From the NCBI RefSeq assembly GCF_027257975.1, contig NZ_JANZKX010000001.1, positions 620,001 to 684,000 on the forward strand: 64,000 nucleotides of DNA, given 5' to 3'. The position numbers were made by a program, and so were the translations under genes. Origin of the DNA: Pelomonas sp. BJYL3. Its GTDB lineage: Bacteria; Pseudomonadota; Gammaproteobacteria; Burkholderiales; Burkholderiaceae_C. Numbering within the stretch: the stretch's first letter is position 1; each line of letters begins with the position of its first letter. Below the pieces are notes generated by a model. That model searched no databases. It was not told the origin of the DNA and worked only from the letters and a program-made list of their open reading frames with translations. Of the stretch, positions 7,262-14,730 are shown piece after piece.

Positions 7262-9220
7262 TCAGGCCGCGCGGCCCACGGCCGGGAAGGTCCGGGTGTC
7301 GGCAATCTTCAGGTCCGCCGAGACCTTGCCGCTGCGGCCGTCCTCGAACTTCACCGCCGTCTCGATGAACTGGCTCGTGCGGCCCTCGTAGAGCGCGTCG
7401 ATCAGCACGCCGTACTTCTCGGCGATGGCGCCGCGGCGGACCTTGCGGGTGCGCGTCAGTTCGCCGTCGTCGGCGTCCAGCTCCTTGTGCAGGATCAGGA
7501 AGCGGGTGATCTGGCTGCCGGCCAGCAGCGCGTCCTGCGCGAGGTCGGCATTGACCTGCTCCACGCAGCCCTTGATCAGCTCGTAGACCTCGGGCTTGGC
7601 CGCCAGGTCGGTGTAGCCGGCATAGGGCAGGTTGCGGCGCTCGGCCCAGTTGCCCACGGCCTCGAAGTCGATGTTGATGAAGGCGCAGACGCGGTCGCGG
7701 CGGTCGCCGAAGGCCACGGCCTCCTTGATGTGCGAGAAGAACTTGAGCTTGTTCTCCACGTACTTGGGCGCAAACATCGCGCCGTCGTTGGCGCCGCCCA
7801 CGATGCGGCCGACGTCCTTGGCGCGGTCGATGATCTTCAGGTGCCCCTGGGCATCGATGAAGCCGGCATCGCCCGTGTGGTACCAGCCCTCGGGCGTCAG
7901 CACCTCGGCGGTGGCAGCCTCGTTCTTGTAGTAGCCCTTGAGCAGGCCGGGCGACTTCACGAGGATCTCGCCCGACTCGGCCAGCTTGATCTCCACGCCG
8001 TCGATGGGCACGCCCACCGTGTCGGCCCGCGCCTCGTGGTCGGGCTGCAGGCACACGAAGACGGCGGTCTCGGTGGAGCCGTAGAGCTGCTTGAGGTTGA
8101 TGCCGATGGAGCGGTAGAAGCTGAAGAGGTCAGGCCCGATGGCCTCGCCCGCCGTGTAGGCCACCCGCACGCGCGAGAAGCCCAGCGTGTTGCGCAGCGG
8201 GCCGTAGATCAGCACGTCGCCCAGGGCGTACTTGAGGCGGTCCAGCAGGCCCACGGGCTTGCCGTCCATCAGCGTGGGGCCCACGCGCCGCGCCAGCTTC
8301 ATGGCCTGATGGAAGAGCCCGCGCTTGAGCGCCGAGGCGTCCTCCATGCGGATCATCACCGTGGTCAGCAGGCCCTCGAAGACCCGCGGCGGCGCGAAGT
8401 AGTAGGTGGGGCCGATCTCCTTGAGGTCGATGGACACCGTGCTGGCGGACTCCGGGCAGTTCACCACATAGCCGCAGGCCAGCCACTGCGCGTAGCTGAA
8501 GATGTTCTGGCCGATCCAGGCGGGCGGCAGGTAGGCCAGCACTTCCTCGTGCGGGCCGAGCTTGTCGAAACGGGCGCCGGCCTGGGCGCGGTCGATCAGC
8601 GTGGCGTGGGTGTGGACCACCCCCTTGGGATTGCCCGTGGTGCCGGAGGTGAAGAACATGGCCGCCACGTCCGCGGACTGGCCGGCCTCCACCCACTGGT
8701 CGAAGAGCTGCGGATGGGCGCGGGCTTCCGCCTCGCCGGCGGCGATCAGCGCGTCCAGCGGGTTGAGGCCGTGTTCATCGTAGTTGCGCAGGCCGCGCGG
8801 GTCGTCGAACCAGATGTGGCGCAGCTGCGGGCACTGCTCGCGGATCTCCAGCAGCTTGTCCACCTGCTCCTGGTCCTCGACGATGGCATAGGCCACCTCG
8901 GCATTGTTGAGCGGGTAGACGAACTCGGCGGCCACCGCGTCCTGGTACAGCGGCACGGGGATGGCGCCCAGGCTCTGGGCCGCCAACATGCTGGCATAGA
9001 GCCGTGGCCGGTTCTCACCCACCACCACCAGGTGCTGGCCGCGCTCCACGCCCGCCTGGTGCAGGCCGTGGGCCAGGGCCTTCACCATCTCGGCGAGCTG
9101 GCGCCAGCTGAAGCTTTGCCAGATGCCGTATTCCTTCTCGCGCAGGGCCGCGTCTTCAGGACGCTGCTGGGCGTGGGCCAGCAAGAGCCGGGGAAAGGTC
9201 GTCGCCGCAGAACTGCTCAC
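7262..9220 (-). CDS. long-chain acyl-CoA synthetase (AMP-forming)
   Basis: A 652-residue ANL-superfamily ligase of the long-chain fatty-acid/FAA type. The P-loop is MFFTSGTTGNPKGVVHTH, and the adenylate motifs YGSTETAVFVC and GWYHTGDAGF and a C-terminal VRRGAIAEKYG segment are visible. Translation starts at a GTG (MSSSAATTF) with AGGAGACAAAG in front. It is the first gene of the minus-strand LIV cluster and faces the Crp-like regulator across a 200-base divergent promoter region, indicating coupled uptake and CoA activation of a carboxylic acid. Confidence 0.9.
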   Translation of the reverse strand: MSSSAATTFPRLLLAHAQQRPEDAALREKEYGIWQSFSWRQLAEMVKALAHGLHQAGVERGQHLVVVGENRPRLYASMLAAQSLGAIPVPLYQDAVAAEFVYPLNNAEVAYAIVEDQEQVDKLLEIREQCPQLRHIWFDDPRGLRNYDEHGLNPLDALIAAGEAEARAHPQLFDQWVEAGQSADVAAMFFTSGTTGNPKGVVHTHATLIDRAQAGARFDKLGPHEEVLAYLPPAWIGQNIFSYAQWLACGYVVNCPESASTVSIDLKEIGPTYYFAPPRVFEGLLTTVMIRMEDASALKRGLFHQAMKLARRVGPTLMDGKPVGLLDRLKYALGDVLIYGPLRNTLGFSRVRVAYTAGEAIGPDLFSFYRSIGINLKQLYGSTETAVFVCLQPDHEARADTVGVPIDGVEIKLAESGEILVKSPGLLKGYYKNEAATAEVLTPEGWYHTGDAGFIDAQGHLKIIDRAKDVGRIVGGANDGAMFAPKYVENKLKFFSHIKEAVAFGDRRDRVCAFINIDFEAVGNWAERRNLPYAGYTDLAAKPEVYELIKGCVEQVNADLAQDALLAGSQITRFLILHKELDADDGELTRTRKVRRGAIAEKYGVLIDALYEGRTSQFIETAVKFEDGRSGKVSADLKIADTRTFPAVGRAA

Positions 9221-9309
9221 CTTTGTCTCCTGGTATCCGGGTCGTCGCCTGGATGGCGCTCGCCCGACTTTGTTGGCAGCAATGCTAGACCTTTACTTTG
9301 ACGTCGTGT

Positions 9310-9325
9310 TGTCGTTGGAACGACA
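9310..9325. promoter_or_regulatory. perfect palindrome, candidate operator
   Basis: TGTCGTTGGAACGACA has 7-base arms around a GG centre. It lies in the divergent region between the acyl-CoA synthetase (start at 9220) and the Crp/Fnr-like gene. The size and position fit a dimeric repressor or activator site controlling one or both genes. The cognate regulator is not identified. Confidence 0.45.
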
Positions 9326-9417
9326 TTTGAGAGAAATCACACCGGGCGTTTTCCCGGGGGCGCAGATCACGGTCGCGTCAGGCTCCTGTCATGCGCAGCG
9401 GCGATGAATACGGGACC

Positions 9418-10167
9418 ATGCGCACCAGCCCTCTGCACGACCTGCCCCCGCCGGCCACCCTCCCGCAACACCTGACCCTGCGCCAGCGCGCCCGCGCCGC
9501 CAGCGCCAGCGAACTGGCGGCCATTCCCTGGCTGCGGGTGCTGGACGAGGAGCACCGGCAGCTGGCCATCGCCCACCTGCAGATCGGCGAGGCCGAGGTG
9601 GGCGAGCGGGTCTGCCGCATCGGCAAGCCGGCCAACTTCTGGTTCGGCGTGGTCGACGGCCTGCTGAAGATGAGCAATGACGACGCCGCCGCGCAGTCCA
9701 TCACCTTCACCGGCGTGCCGCCCGGCGGCTGGTTCGGCGAGGGCACCCTGCTCAAGCGCGAGGTCTACCGCTACAACATCCAGGCCCTGCGCAAGAGCAC
9801 CGTGGCCGGCCTGCCCATCGAGACCTTCCACACCCTGCTCGAGACCAGCCTGGCCTTCAACCGCTTCGTGCTGAACCAGCTCAACGAGCGGCTGGGGCAG
9901 TTCATCGCGGCCCGCGAGATCGACCGCATCTCCGATCCCGACCTGCGCGTGGCCCGCAACCTCGCCGCCCTCTTCAACCCCCTGCTCTACCCCGGCGTGG
10001 GCGGCATGCTGCGCATCACCCAGCAAGAGCTGGCGCGACTGGTGGGCCTCTCGCGCCAGCGGGTCAACGAGGCCTTGAAGCACCTGCAGGAGGCCCAGCT
10101 GATCGCGGTGGACTACGGCGGCCTGCGCGTGCTGGACCTCGATGGCCTGAGGCGCTACCGGCCCTGA
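9418..10167 (+). CDS. Crp/Fnr-family transcriptional regulator
   Basis: A 249-residue protein with an N-terminal cyclic-nucleotide-binding-like beta-roll (for example GVPPGGWFGEGTLL) and a C-terminal winged helix with the helix-turn-helix ITQQELARLVGLSRQRVNEA. No FNR-type cysteine cluster is visible. An in-frame ATG nine codons upstream (9391) is a possible alternative start; neither has a strong ribosome site. Divergent orientation to the acyl-CoA synthetase/LIV operon suggests that it regulates that operon. Confidence 0.85.
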   Translation: MRTSPLHDLPPPATLPQHLTLRQRARAASASELAAIPWLRVLDEEHRQLAIAHLQIGEAEVGERVCRIGKPANFWFGVVDGLLKMSNDDAAAQSITFTGVPPGGWFGEGTLLKREVYRYNIQALRKSTVAGLPIETFHTLLETSLAFNRFVLNQLNERLGQFIAAREIDRISDPDLRVARNLAALFNPLLYPGVGGMLRITQQELARLVGLSRQRVNEALKHLQEAQLIAVDYGGLRVLDLDGLRRYRP

Positions 10168-10287
10168 TCTGACACCGGCCAGGGTCCGATGGGTGGAGGC
10201 CTGCTTCGGCTTCCAGACCCGCCGCCTAGCTCACCAGGTGAGCACCACACCAGGACGCCACCGACCCTCGCCTGACATCTCCGAAGC

Positions 10288-12354
10288 TCACCGGATGCAC
10301 AGGCGACGCATGGCCTCCAGGTGCAAGGCCTTCAAGGGCTCGAAGACCTCCTGGCAGCGCGCATAGGGCTGCACCTCGCCATCGCCCAGGTCATCCCGCC
10401 GCGCGCTCATGCAGGCCTTGCGCAGGGGCGCATGCGCCAGGAACTGGCCCTGCTGGTGCATCAGCTCGGCGCCCAGATAGCCCACGCCCTGCATGAAGGT
10501 CTTGCGCCGGGCCAGGCCCTCGGCGTCCAGCGGCAGCCCTTCCGCATAGGCCTGCGGGCTGAGGCGGCCCAGGCGCCGCATCACGGTCGGCCCGATGTCG
10601 ATGTGCGAGCTCACGTGCCCGGTCTCGAAGGGCAGCTCGCGGCCGCCGTCGTAGATCAGCAGGGGCACGCGGCTGGACACGCCCGCCAGCCAGCCCGCGG
10701 GGATGCCCTCGTATTCCGCCTGCGTCCGCAGGCCGTGGTCGCCGGTCACCAGCAGCAGCGTCTGTTGCAGGCGCCCGGCCTGCTGCAGCTGCGCGACGAT
10801 CTCATGCAGCCAGGCCATCTGCAGCCGCCCCAGCGCCTGCGCCCGCTCCGCCAGGCTCACCGGGCCGGCCCGCGCCAGCAGGTCCGGCCAGGGTCCGTGG
10901 CCGATCTGCGGCGCGAACACGGCCACGTAGGGCCGGCCCTGGCCGCGCCAGGCTTTCATGTCCTGCAGCAGCTGCTCCAGGGCCTGCTGGTCCAGGATCG
11001 CCTTGGCTGGCAGGGAGGCCACGCTGCCCGCAAAGATACGGCGCTGAATGCGCGCCAGCCGCTCCTGCGCCCGCGCCTGGCTGCCGGCATCGTTCGCGGC
11101 GATGTAGCGTGTACTCAGGCCCAGGCGTTCGAGCATCAGGCCGTCGCTCTCGAAGCTGTCCGGCGAAGGGGCGTAGTGCCGGGTGGCGTAACCGGCCCTG
11201 CGCAGCTCGTCGACCCAGCCCAGGGCCTGGGACTCGCGGCACTTCAGCCACTGCCGGCGCCCCTCGGGATACAAGGCCGACAGCACAGAGAAGGTGGCGT
11301 CGCTGGTGTAGGGGTAGCTGGCGTAATGGCGGCGGGCCAGCCAGGCCTGGCGGGACCAGCTGCGCAGCAGCGGGTCCTCGGCCATCAGCGCCTGCAGGTC
11401 GAAGAATTCGGCCGGGGCCGTTTCCATGATGAAGAGGATCACGTCGCGCGCCGCGACAGGCGCATTGGCCGCCACGGGGTGTGGTGCGGGGGGTGGCGCG
11501 GGGTGTGGCGAACGTGCCGTCGAGTCGGCCTGGGGATGGACTGCAGGCAGGGCTGGCTGAGGGGGCCGCGCGCCCGCTGCCTCGGGTGCTTGCTCCGTGC
11601 AGGGGGCATCCACCATGGCACAGAAGGCCTCCTGCAGCTGCGCCTGGCTGTGCCCCCGGTACTGATGCATCTGCGGGTCCGGCAGCATGGCCGAGAGGGC
11701 ACGCGCCAGGGCCGCTGACGATTGAGGGTAGGCCGTCACCGGCTGCAGAAAGGCCAGCAGCACGGCCATCGACAACCCGATCGCCATGCTGGTGGCCGCC
11801 CAGGCCGCCGAGCGCCTGCGCAGGCGGGGCGGCCAGCGCCAGCGTCCGCTGTCCAGCCACAGCAGGAGCAGCATGAGGCCCGCCGTGCTGGCGAGGATCT
11901 TCAGCCAGGTGCGCGGGGTCACGTAGTACTGGATGATGTCGGGATCATCCCGGGCCCAGGCGAGGGCCTCGGCAATCATGTCCCAGTTGAGCAGGGTGCT
12001 CACGTTGGCGAAGGCCGCCATGTCGGCGTGCAGCAGCATCACATAGGCCAGCAGCAGCGCCGCCAGCACGGGGCGCAGGCCCGGCAGCTGCCGCTGGGCC
12101 GCCATGACACCCGCCAGCAGCGGAATCAGCAGCAGGCCCCAGGCGATGTCGGCGCCATAGAGGCCCAGCACCTCCCAGGGGCTGAAGTCCTCGACCTGCC
12201 GGTGCAGCACCCGCGCCAGCAGCGTGAGCCCCGTGAGGTGCTGGAGCTGCAGGTGCTTGAACAGCAGCCATCCCAGGCCTGCGAGGAAGAAAGCCCCGGC
12301 ATAGGCCAGGAAACTACGCCAGCGAAAGCTCGCGGCCAGCTTGGACATCCACAT
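10288..12354 (-). CDS. membrane-anchored sulfatase/phosphotransferase-fold protein
   Basis: A 688-residue protein with about five to six membrane helices in the first 220 residues, a Pro/Ala-rich linker (about 260-300) and a periplasmic alkaline-phosphatase-superfamily domain. Seen motifs are DVILFIMETAPAEFF (metal site start), YTSDATFSVLSAL (candidate Thr/Ser nucleophile), LLVTGDHGLRT (metal-binding Asp-His) and GHVSSHIDIGPTVMRRL (metal His). The architecture matches LtaS/EptA-like enzymes that transfer phosphoglycerol or phosphoethanolamine to the envelope, or membrane sulfatases. The substrate is unknown. No clear ribosome site is seen. It stands alone, convergent with the Crp gene. Confidence 0.75.
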   Translation of the reverse strand: MWMSKLAASFRWRSFLAYAGAFFLAGLGWLLFKHLQLQHLTGLTLLARVLHRQVEDFSPWEVLGLYGADIAWGLLLIPLLAGVMAAQRQLPGLRPVLAALLLAYVMLLHADMAAFANVSTLLNWDMIAEALAWARDDPDIIQYYVTPRTWLKILASTAGLMLLLLWLDSGRWRWPPRLRRRSAAWAATSMAIGLSMAVLLAFLQPVTAYPQSSAALARALSAMLPDPQMHQYRGHSQAQLQEAFCAMVDAPCTEQAPEAAGARPPQPALPAVHPQADSTARSPHPAPPPAPHPVAANAPVAARDVILFIMETAPAEFFDLQALMAEDPLLRSWSRQAWLARRHYASYPYTSDATFSVLSALYPEGRRQWLKCRESQALGWVDELRRAGYATRHYAPSPDSFESDGLMLERLGLSTRYIAANDAGSQARAQERLARIQRRIFAGSVASLPAKAILDQQALEQLLQDMKAWRGQGRPYVAVFAPQIGHGPWPDLLARAGPVSLAERAQALGRLQMAWLHEIVAQLQQAGRLQQTLLLVTGDHGLRTQAEYEGIPAGWLAGVSSRVPLLIYDGGRELPFETGHVSSHIDIGPTVMRRLGRLSPQAYAEGLPLDAEGLARRKTFMQGVGYLGAELMHQQGQFLAHAPLRKACMSARRDDLGDGEVQPYARCQEVFEPLKALHLEAMRRLCIR

Positions 12355-12611
12355 AGAAACACTCGATCACGGCCGCCGGATGGCGCCTCCCGGGCCCAGA
12401 CGGCCCCGCGGCCATGCGCTTGCCCGACCGTCCTGTTGGGACGGCCGGCTCACGCAGCCCGCGCGAGGGGGCCCTCAGGGCTCCGGCCTGTGACCGTGAG
12501 CCGATCGGCCCAGCCCGGCGCGCAGGGTACGTCCATGTGCAGCGCGACGCGAGGGGCAGGCCCGCTTTTGAGCCCTGACATTAACCCCTTGGCACAAAGA
12601 AGCAAACGCCC

Positions 12612-13262
12612 TCACAGCTCGTATTCAAAAAGCCAGAAATTGTCGAGGCGCTGGTAGCGGGTATGGCGGGCCACGCCGGCCACCAGGGCCTGGAGCTCCG
12701 CCTGCGTGGGGAAGTTCTTCAGCACGCGATGCACGCTGCCGTCGCGCAGCGGGCGGTGCTGGTAGGTGTTGCCGCGGGCGTCGGTCTCGGCGATGGGAAA
12801 GTCCTGGCACTGGCGCTCGTGGTTGTCGATCCAGAGCACGCGGGCGCCGGCATTCAGCCGCCCATGCAGGGAGGCCACAAAGGCCTCGCGCGCCTCCACC
12901 GGCACGTGGGAGAACCACAGGCCGGCAAAGGCGGCATCGAACTGCCCCAGGTGCGGGGGCAGCGCGTAGGCGTCAGCCTGTTCGAACTGCACCGCCTGCA
13001 CGCCCGGGCGCTGGCGCGCGAAGGACAGCGGCTCGGCGGTGTAGTCCGTGGCCACCATGCGCAGCGCTGCAGGGGCCAGGTCTTGCGTCCAGTAGCCCGT
13101 GCCACAGGCGATCTCCAGCAGCGAGCGCCCCCCGAGGCGCTCCGGCAGGTGCTGGCGCAGATAGGCGATGTCCGCGGCCCGTTCCGGCTTCAGGTAGACG
13201 GCGTCGTAGTAGGGCGCGCGGCCGGCGTAGTAGGCCTGCATCTCGGCCGAGGCGTGACTCAT
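12612..13262 (-). CDS. class I SAM-dependent methyltransferase
   Basis: A 216-residue soluble enzyme with the Rossmann motif I LLEIACGTGYW, acidic motif II MVATDYTAEPL and a post-II segment FDAAFAGLWFSHVP. The substrate cannot be told. GGGAGGAG lies 6 bases before the ATG, confirming the start. Upstream (13263-13800) there is no gene but a microsatellite cluster; downstream is a 257-base gap with no clear feature before the sulfatase gene. Confidence 0.85.
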   Translation of the reverse strand: MSHASAEMQAYYAGRAPYYDAVYLKPERAADIAYLRQHLPERLGGRSLLEIACGTGYWTQDLAPAALRMVATDYTAEPLSFARQRPGVQAVQFEQADAYALPPHLGQFDAAFAGLWFSHVPVEAREAFVASLHGRLNAGARVLWIDNHERQCQDFPIAETDARGNTYQHRPLRDGSVHRVLKNFPTQAELQALVAGVARHTRYQRLDNFWLFEYEL

Positions 13263-13301
13263 GCTTGCTCTCCTCCCTCAAAGCGGGGCCTCACCGGTCC
13301 C

Positions 13302-13343
13302 GTGCGTTGTGCGTTGTGCGTTGTGCGTTGTGTGTTGTGCGTT
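13302..13343. repeat. 7-bp microsatellite (GTGCGTT)x6
   Basis: Six copies of GTGCGTT, one with a C-to-T change, followed by a degenerate seventh. It begins the microsatellite cluster upstream of the methyltransferase gene (ATG at 13262), so copy-number change could alter its leader spacing. Confidence 0.9.
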
Positions 13344-13418
13344 GTGCTTCGTTCGCTGACTGCTGACTGCGCACGCGCTGCCTGCCATCTGCAAGCTGCG
13401 GTCCAGCTTCAGGCGCCC

Positions 13419-13440
13419 GCTCATGCTCATGCTCATGCTC
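13419..13440. repeat. 6-bp microsatellite (GCTCAT)x3.7
   Basis: Three full copies of GCTCAT plus GCTC, directly readable. It is part of the 13.3-13.5 kb repeat cluster in a stretch without a convincing gene. Confidence 0.85.
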
Positions 13441-13446
13441 GTGGCC

Positions 13447-13475
13447 AGTCCAAGTCCAAGTCCAAGTCCAAGTCC
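13447..13475. repeat. 6-bp microsatellite (AGTCCA)x4.8
   Basis: Four full AGTCCA units and a partial fifth, running directly into the AGCTC array without a gap. Confidence 0.9.
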
Positions 13476-13533
13476 AGCTCAGCTCAGCTCAGCTCAGCTC
13501 AGCTCAGCTCAGCTCAGCTCAGCTCAGCTCAGC
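13476..13533. repeat. 5-bp microsatellite (AGCTC)x11
   Basis: Eleven perfect AGCTC copies plus AGC. A pure pentanucleotide run of this length is prone to slippage; being 5 bp it would shift frame if translated. The surrounding 13263-13800 interval shows no credible gene. The rest of it is GC-rich with imperfect repeats such as GTATGGCCGTATGG. Confidence 0.95.
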
Positions 13534-13800
13534 GCTGATCATGCGCTGCCAGCTGTCTGACTGCTGCATGCCCGTCCTCGTGCCCGTGCTCGCGCGCTGA
13601 AGGCAGCGTGCCCGGTCCCGTATGGCCGTATGGGCGGCCTGTCGCGTATGGCCGTCTGGCCGGCCGGTCGCTTGTCGAAGGGCTTGCTGCCTGCTGCGCG
13701 CTCGCGCCGGGTGTCCGCTCGCGCCGCAGGCGCAGGTGAGGCGCCAGGGGCTTGCTGCGGCCTGCCCGTGCGGGGCCTTGCGCACGCCCGGGCGCGGAGG

Positions 13801-14526
13801 CTAGCGGTCCCGGGGCTTGCAGCAATGTCCGGCGGCGCGCTGTTCCAGGTAGCAGCCCTCGTTCATCTCGTAGATCAGGCTGGCCGCCTGGCCGGGCACG
13901 TCCCCCCAGGCGCCGATGAGGCGAAGGCCGGCTCGCTCCAGGGTCCGGCGCGCAGGCTGGTTGGCTGGCCGCACCACGGACAGCACCTCGGCTTCATGCA
14001 GCTGCTCAAAAGCCAGGGCCAGGGCGGAGCAGGAGGTCTCGGCCGCATAGCCCTGCCCCCAGGCCTGGGGACGGAAGCGGAAGTGCAGATTCATCGCCTG
14101 CTGGCCATCGATGCGCTTGCGCATGATGCCGCCAACGCCCAGGACCTCCTGCGGCCGCTCGCGCCGGCAGACCAGCCAGTAGCCGAAGCCGTGGTGCTGC
14201 CAGTGCAGCAGCCAGCGCTCCAGTTCGGCCTCCATGTCGGCCAGCGCGTGCAGGCAGCCGGCCGGGTTGTAGCGATGGGTGGCTGGATCGGCATGGAATT
14301 CATGCAGGGCGGGCAGATCGGCCGCCTCGGGGGCACGCAGCCAGAGCCGCTCGGTCAGGCGCTCCGCCGGCCCCAGCGAGGCCAGGGACGCCGGGCCGCC
14401 CAATGAAAAATCGCCCCCCGGCTGAGACCGGGTGACAGGCGCGGCTGCGGCAACAGGGGCCGCAGCCCAGGCAGCGGGAACGGCAGGAACGGCAGTGGAC
14501 ACGCAGAAATCCTTGGGCTGAGTCAT
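13801..14526 (-). CDS. GNAT-family N-acetyltransferase
   Basis: A 241-residue acetyltransferase of the RimJ/RimL type: LTERLWLRAPEAADLPALHEF at the start of the domain (about residue 60), RFRPQAWGQGYAAETSCSAL as the acetyl-CoA-binding loop and RPANQPARRTLERAGLRLIG near the end. The first roughly 50 residues are an Ala/Pro/Val-rich low-complexity tail (PAVPAAWAAAPVAAAAP), not part of the fold. The start is MTQPKDF, with GGAGGGGGA about 9 bases upstream; an ATG 24 codons earlier lacks support. It is divergent from imuA. Confidence 0.82.
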   Translation of the reverse strand: MTQPKDFCVSTAVPAVPAAWAAAPVAAAAPVTRSQPGGDFSLGGPASLASLGPAERLTERLWLRAPEAADLPALHEFHADPATHRYNPAGCLHALADMEAELERWLLHWQHHGFGYWLVCRRERPQEVLGVGGIMRKRIDGQQAMNLHFRFRPQAWGQGYAAETSCSALALAFEQLHEAEVLSVVRPANQPARRTLERAGLRLIGAWGDVPGQAASLIYEMNEGCYLEQRAAGHCCKPRDR

Positions 14527-14600
14527 GGCTTCAGTCCCCCTCCAGCCTTTTTCGGGTTTTCCCTGATTATGCAAGTCTGCCCCTTTCCCGGTGGGCAACC

Positions 14601-14640
14601 CAGGACTTCAATCCCCCAAATTCTTGGGGGATTGGTCCTG
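14601..14640. promoter_or_regulatory. two-tier perfect inverted repeat upstream of imuA
   Basis: An inner perfect 10-bp stem AATCCCCCAA/TTGGGGGATT around ATTC is nested in an outer CAGGAC/GTCCTG pair. It has no T-tract and lies between two divergent genes, so it is unlikely to be a normal terminator. It could be a protein-binding site or cruciform. Confidence 0.5.
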
Positions 14641-14696
14641 CTCAGTACGCCTTGCGTACAAGCACACCCATCTGGACATCCTGCCGCCAGCTTCTA

Positions 14697-14716
14697 TACT
14701 GGTTTTTTATACAGTA
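14697..14716. promoter_or_regulatory. LexA (SOS) box of the imuA-imuB-dnaE2 operon
   Basis: TACTGGTTTTTTATACAGTA matches the LexA operator core CTG-N10-CAG with the flanking TA on both sides, and differs from the E. coli consensus TACTGT-N8-ACAGTA only at one position (G for T). It ends 14 bases before the imuA ATG, so bound LexA would block the promoter. SOS control of this operon is established in many bacteria. Confidence 0.88.
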
Positions 14717-14730
14717 TTGCTTGCCTCCCC

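Noticed and set aside
10229-10243. GCTCACC-A-GGTGAGC palindrome as terminator of the Crp gene
   Set aside because: The loop is a single base and there is no T-tract; it is too weak to call, though termination here remains possible.
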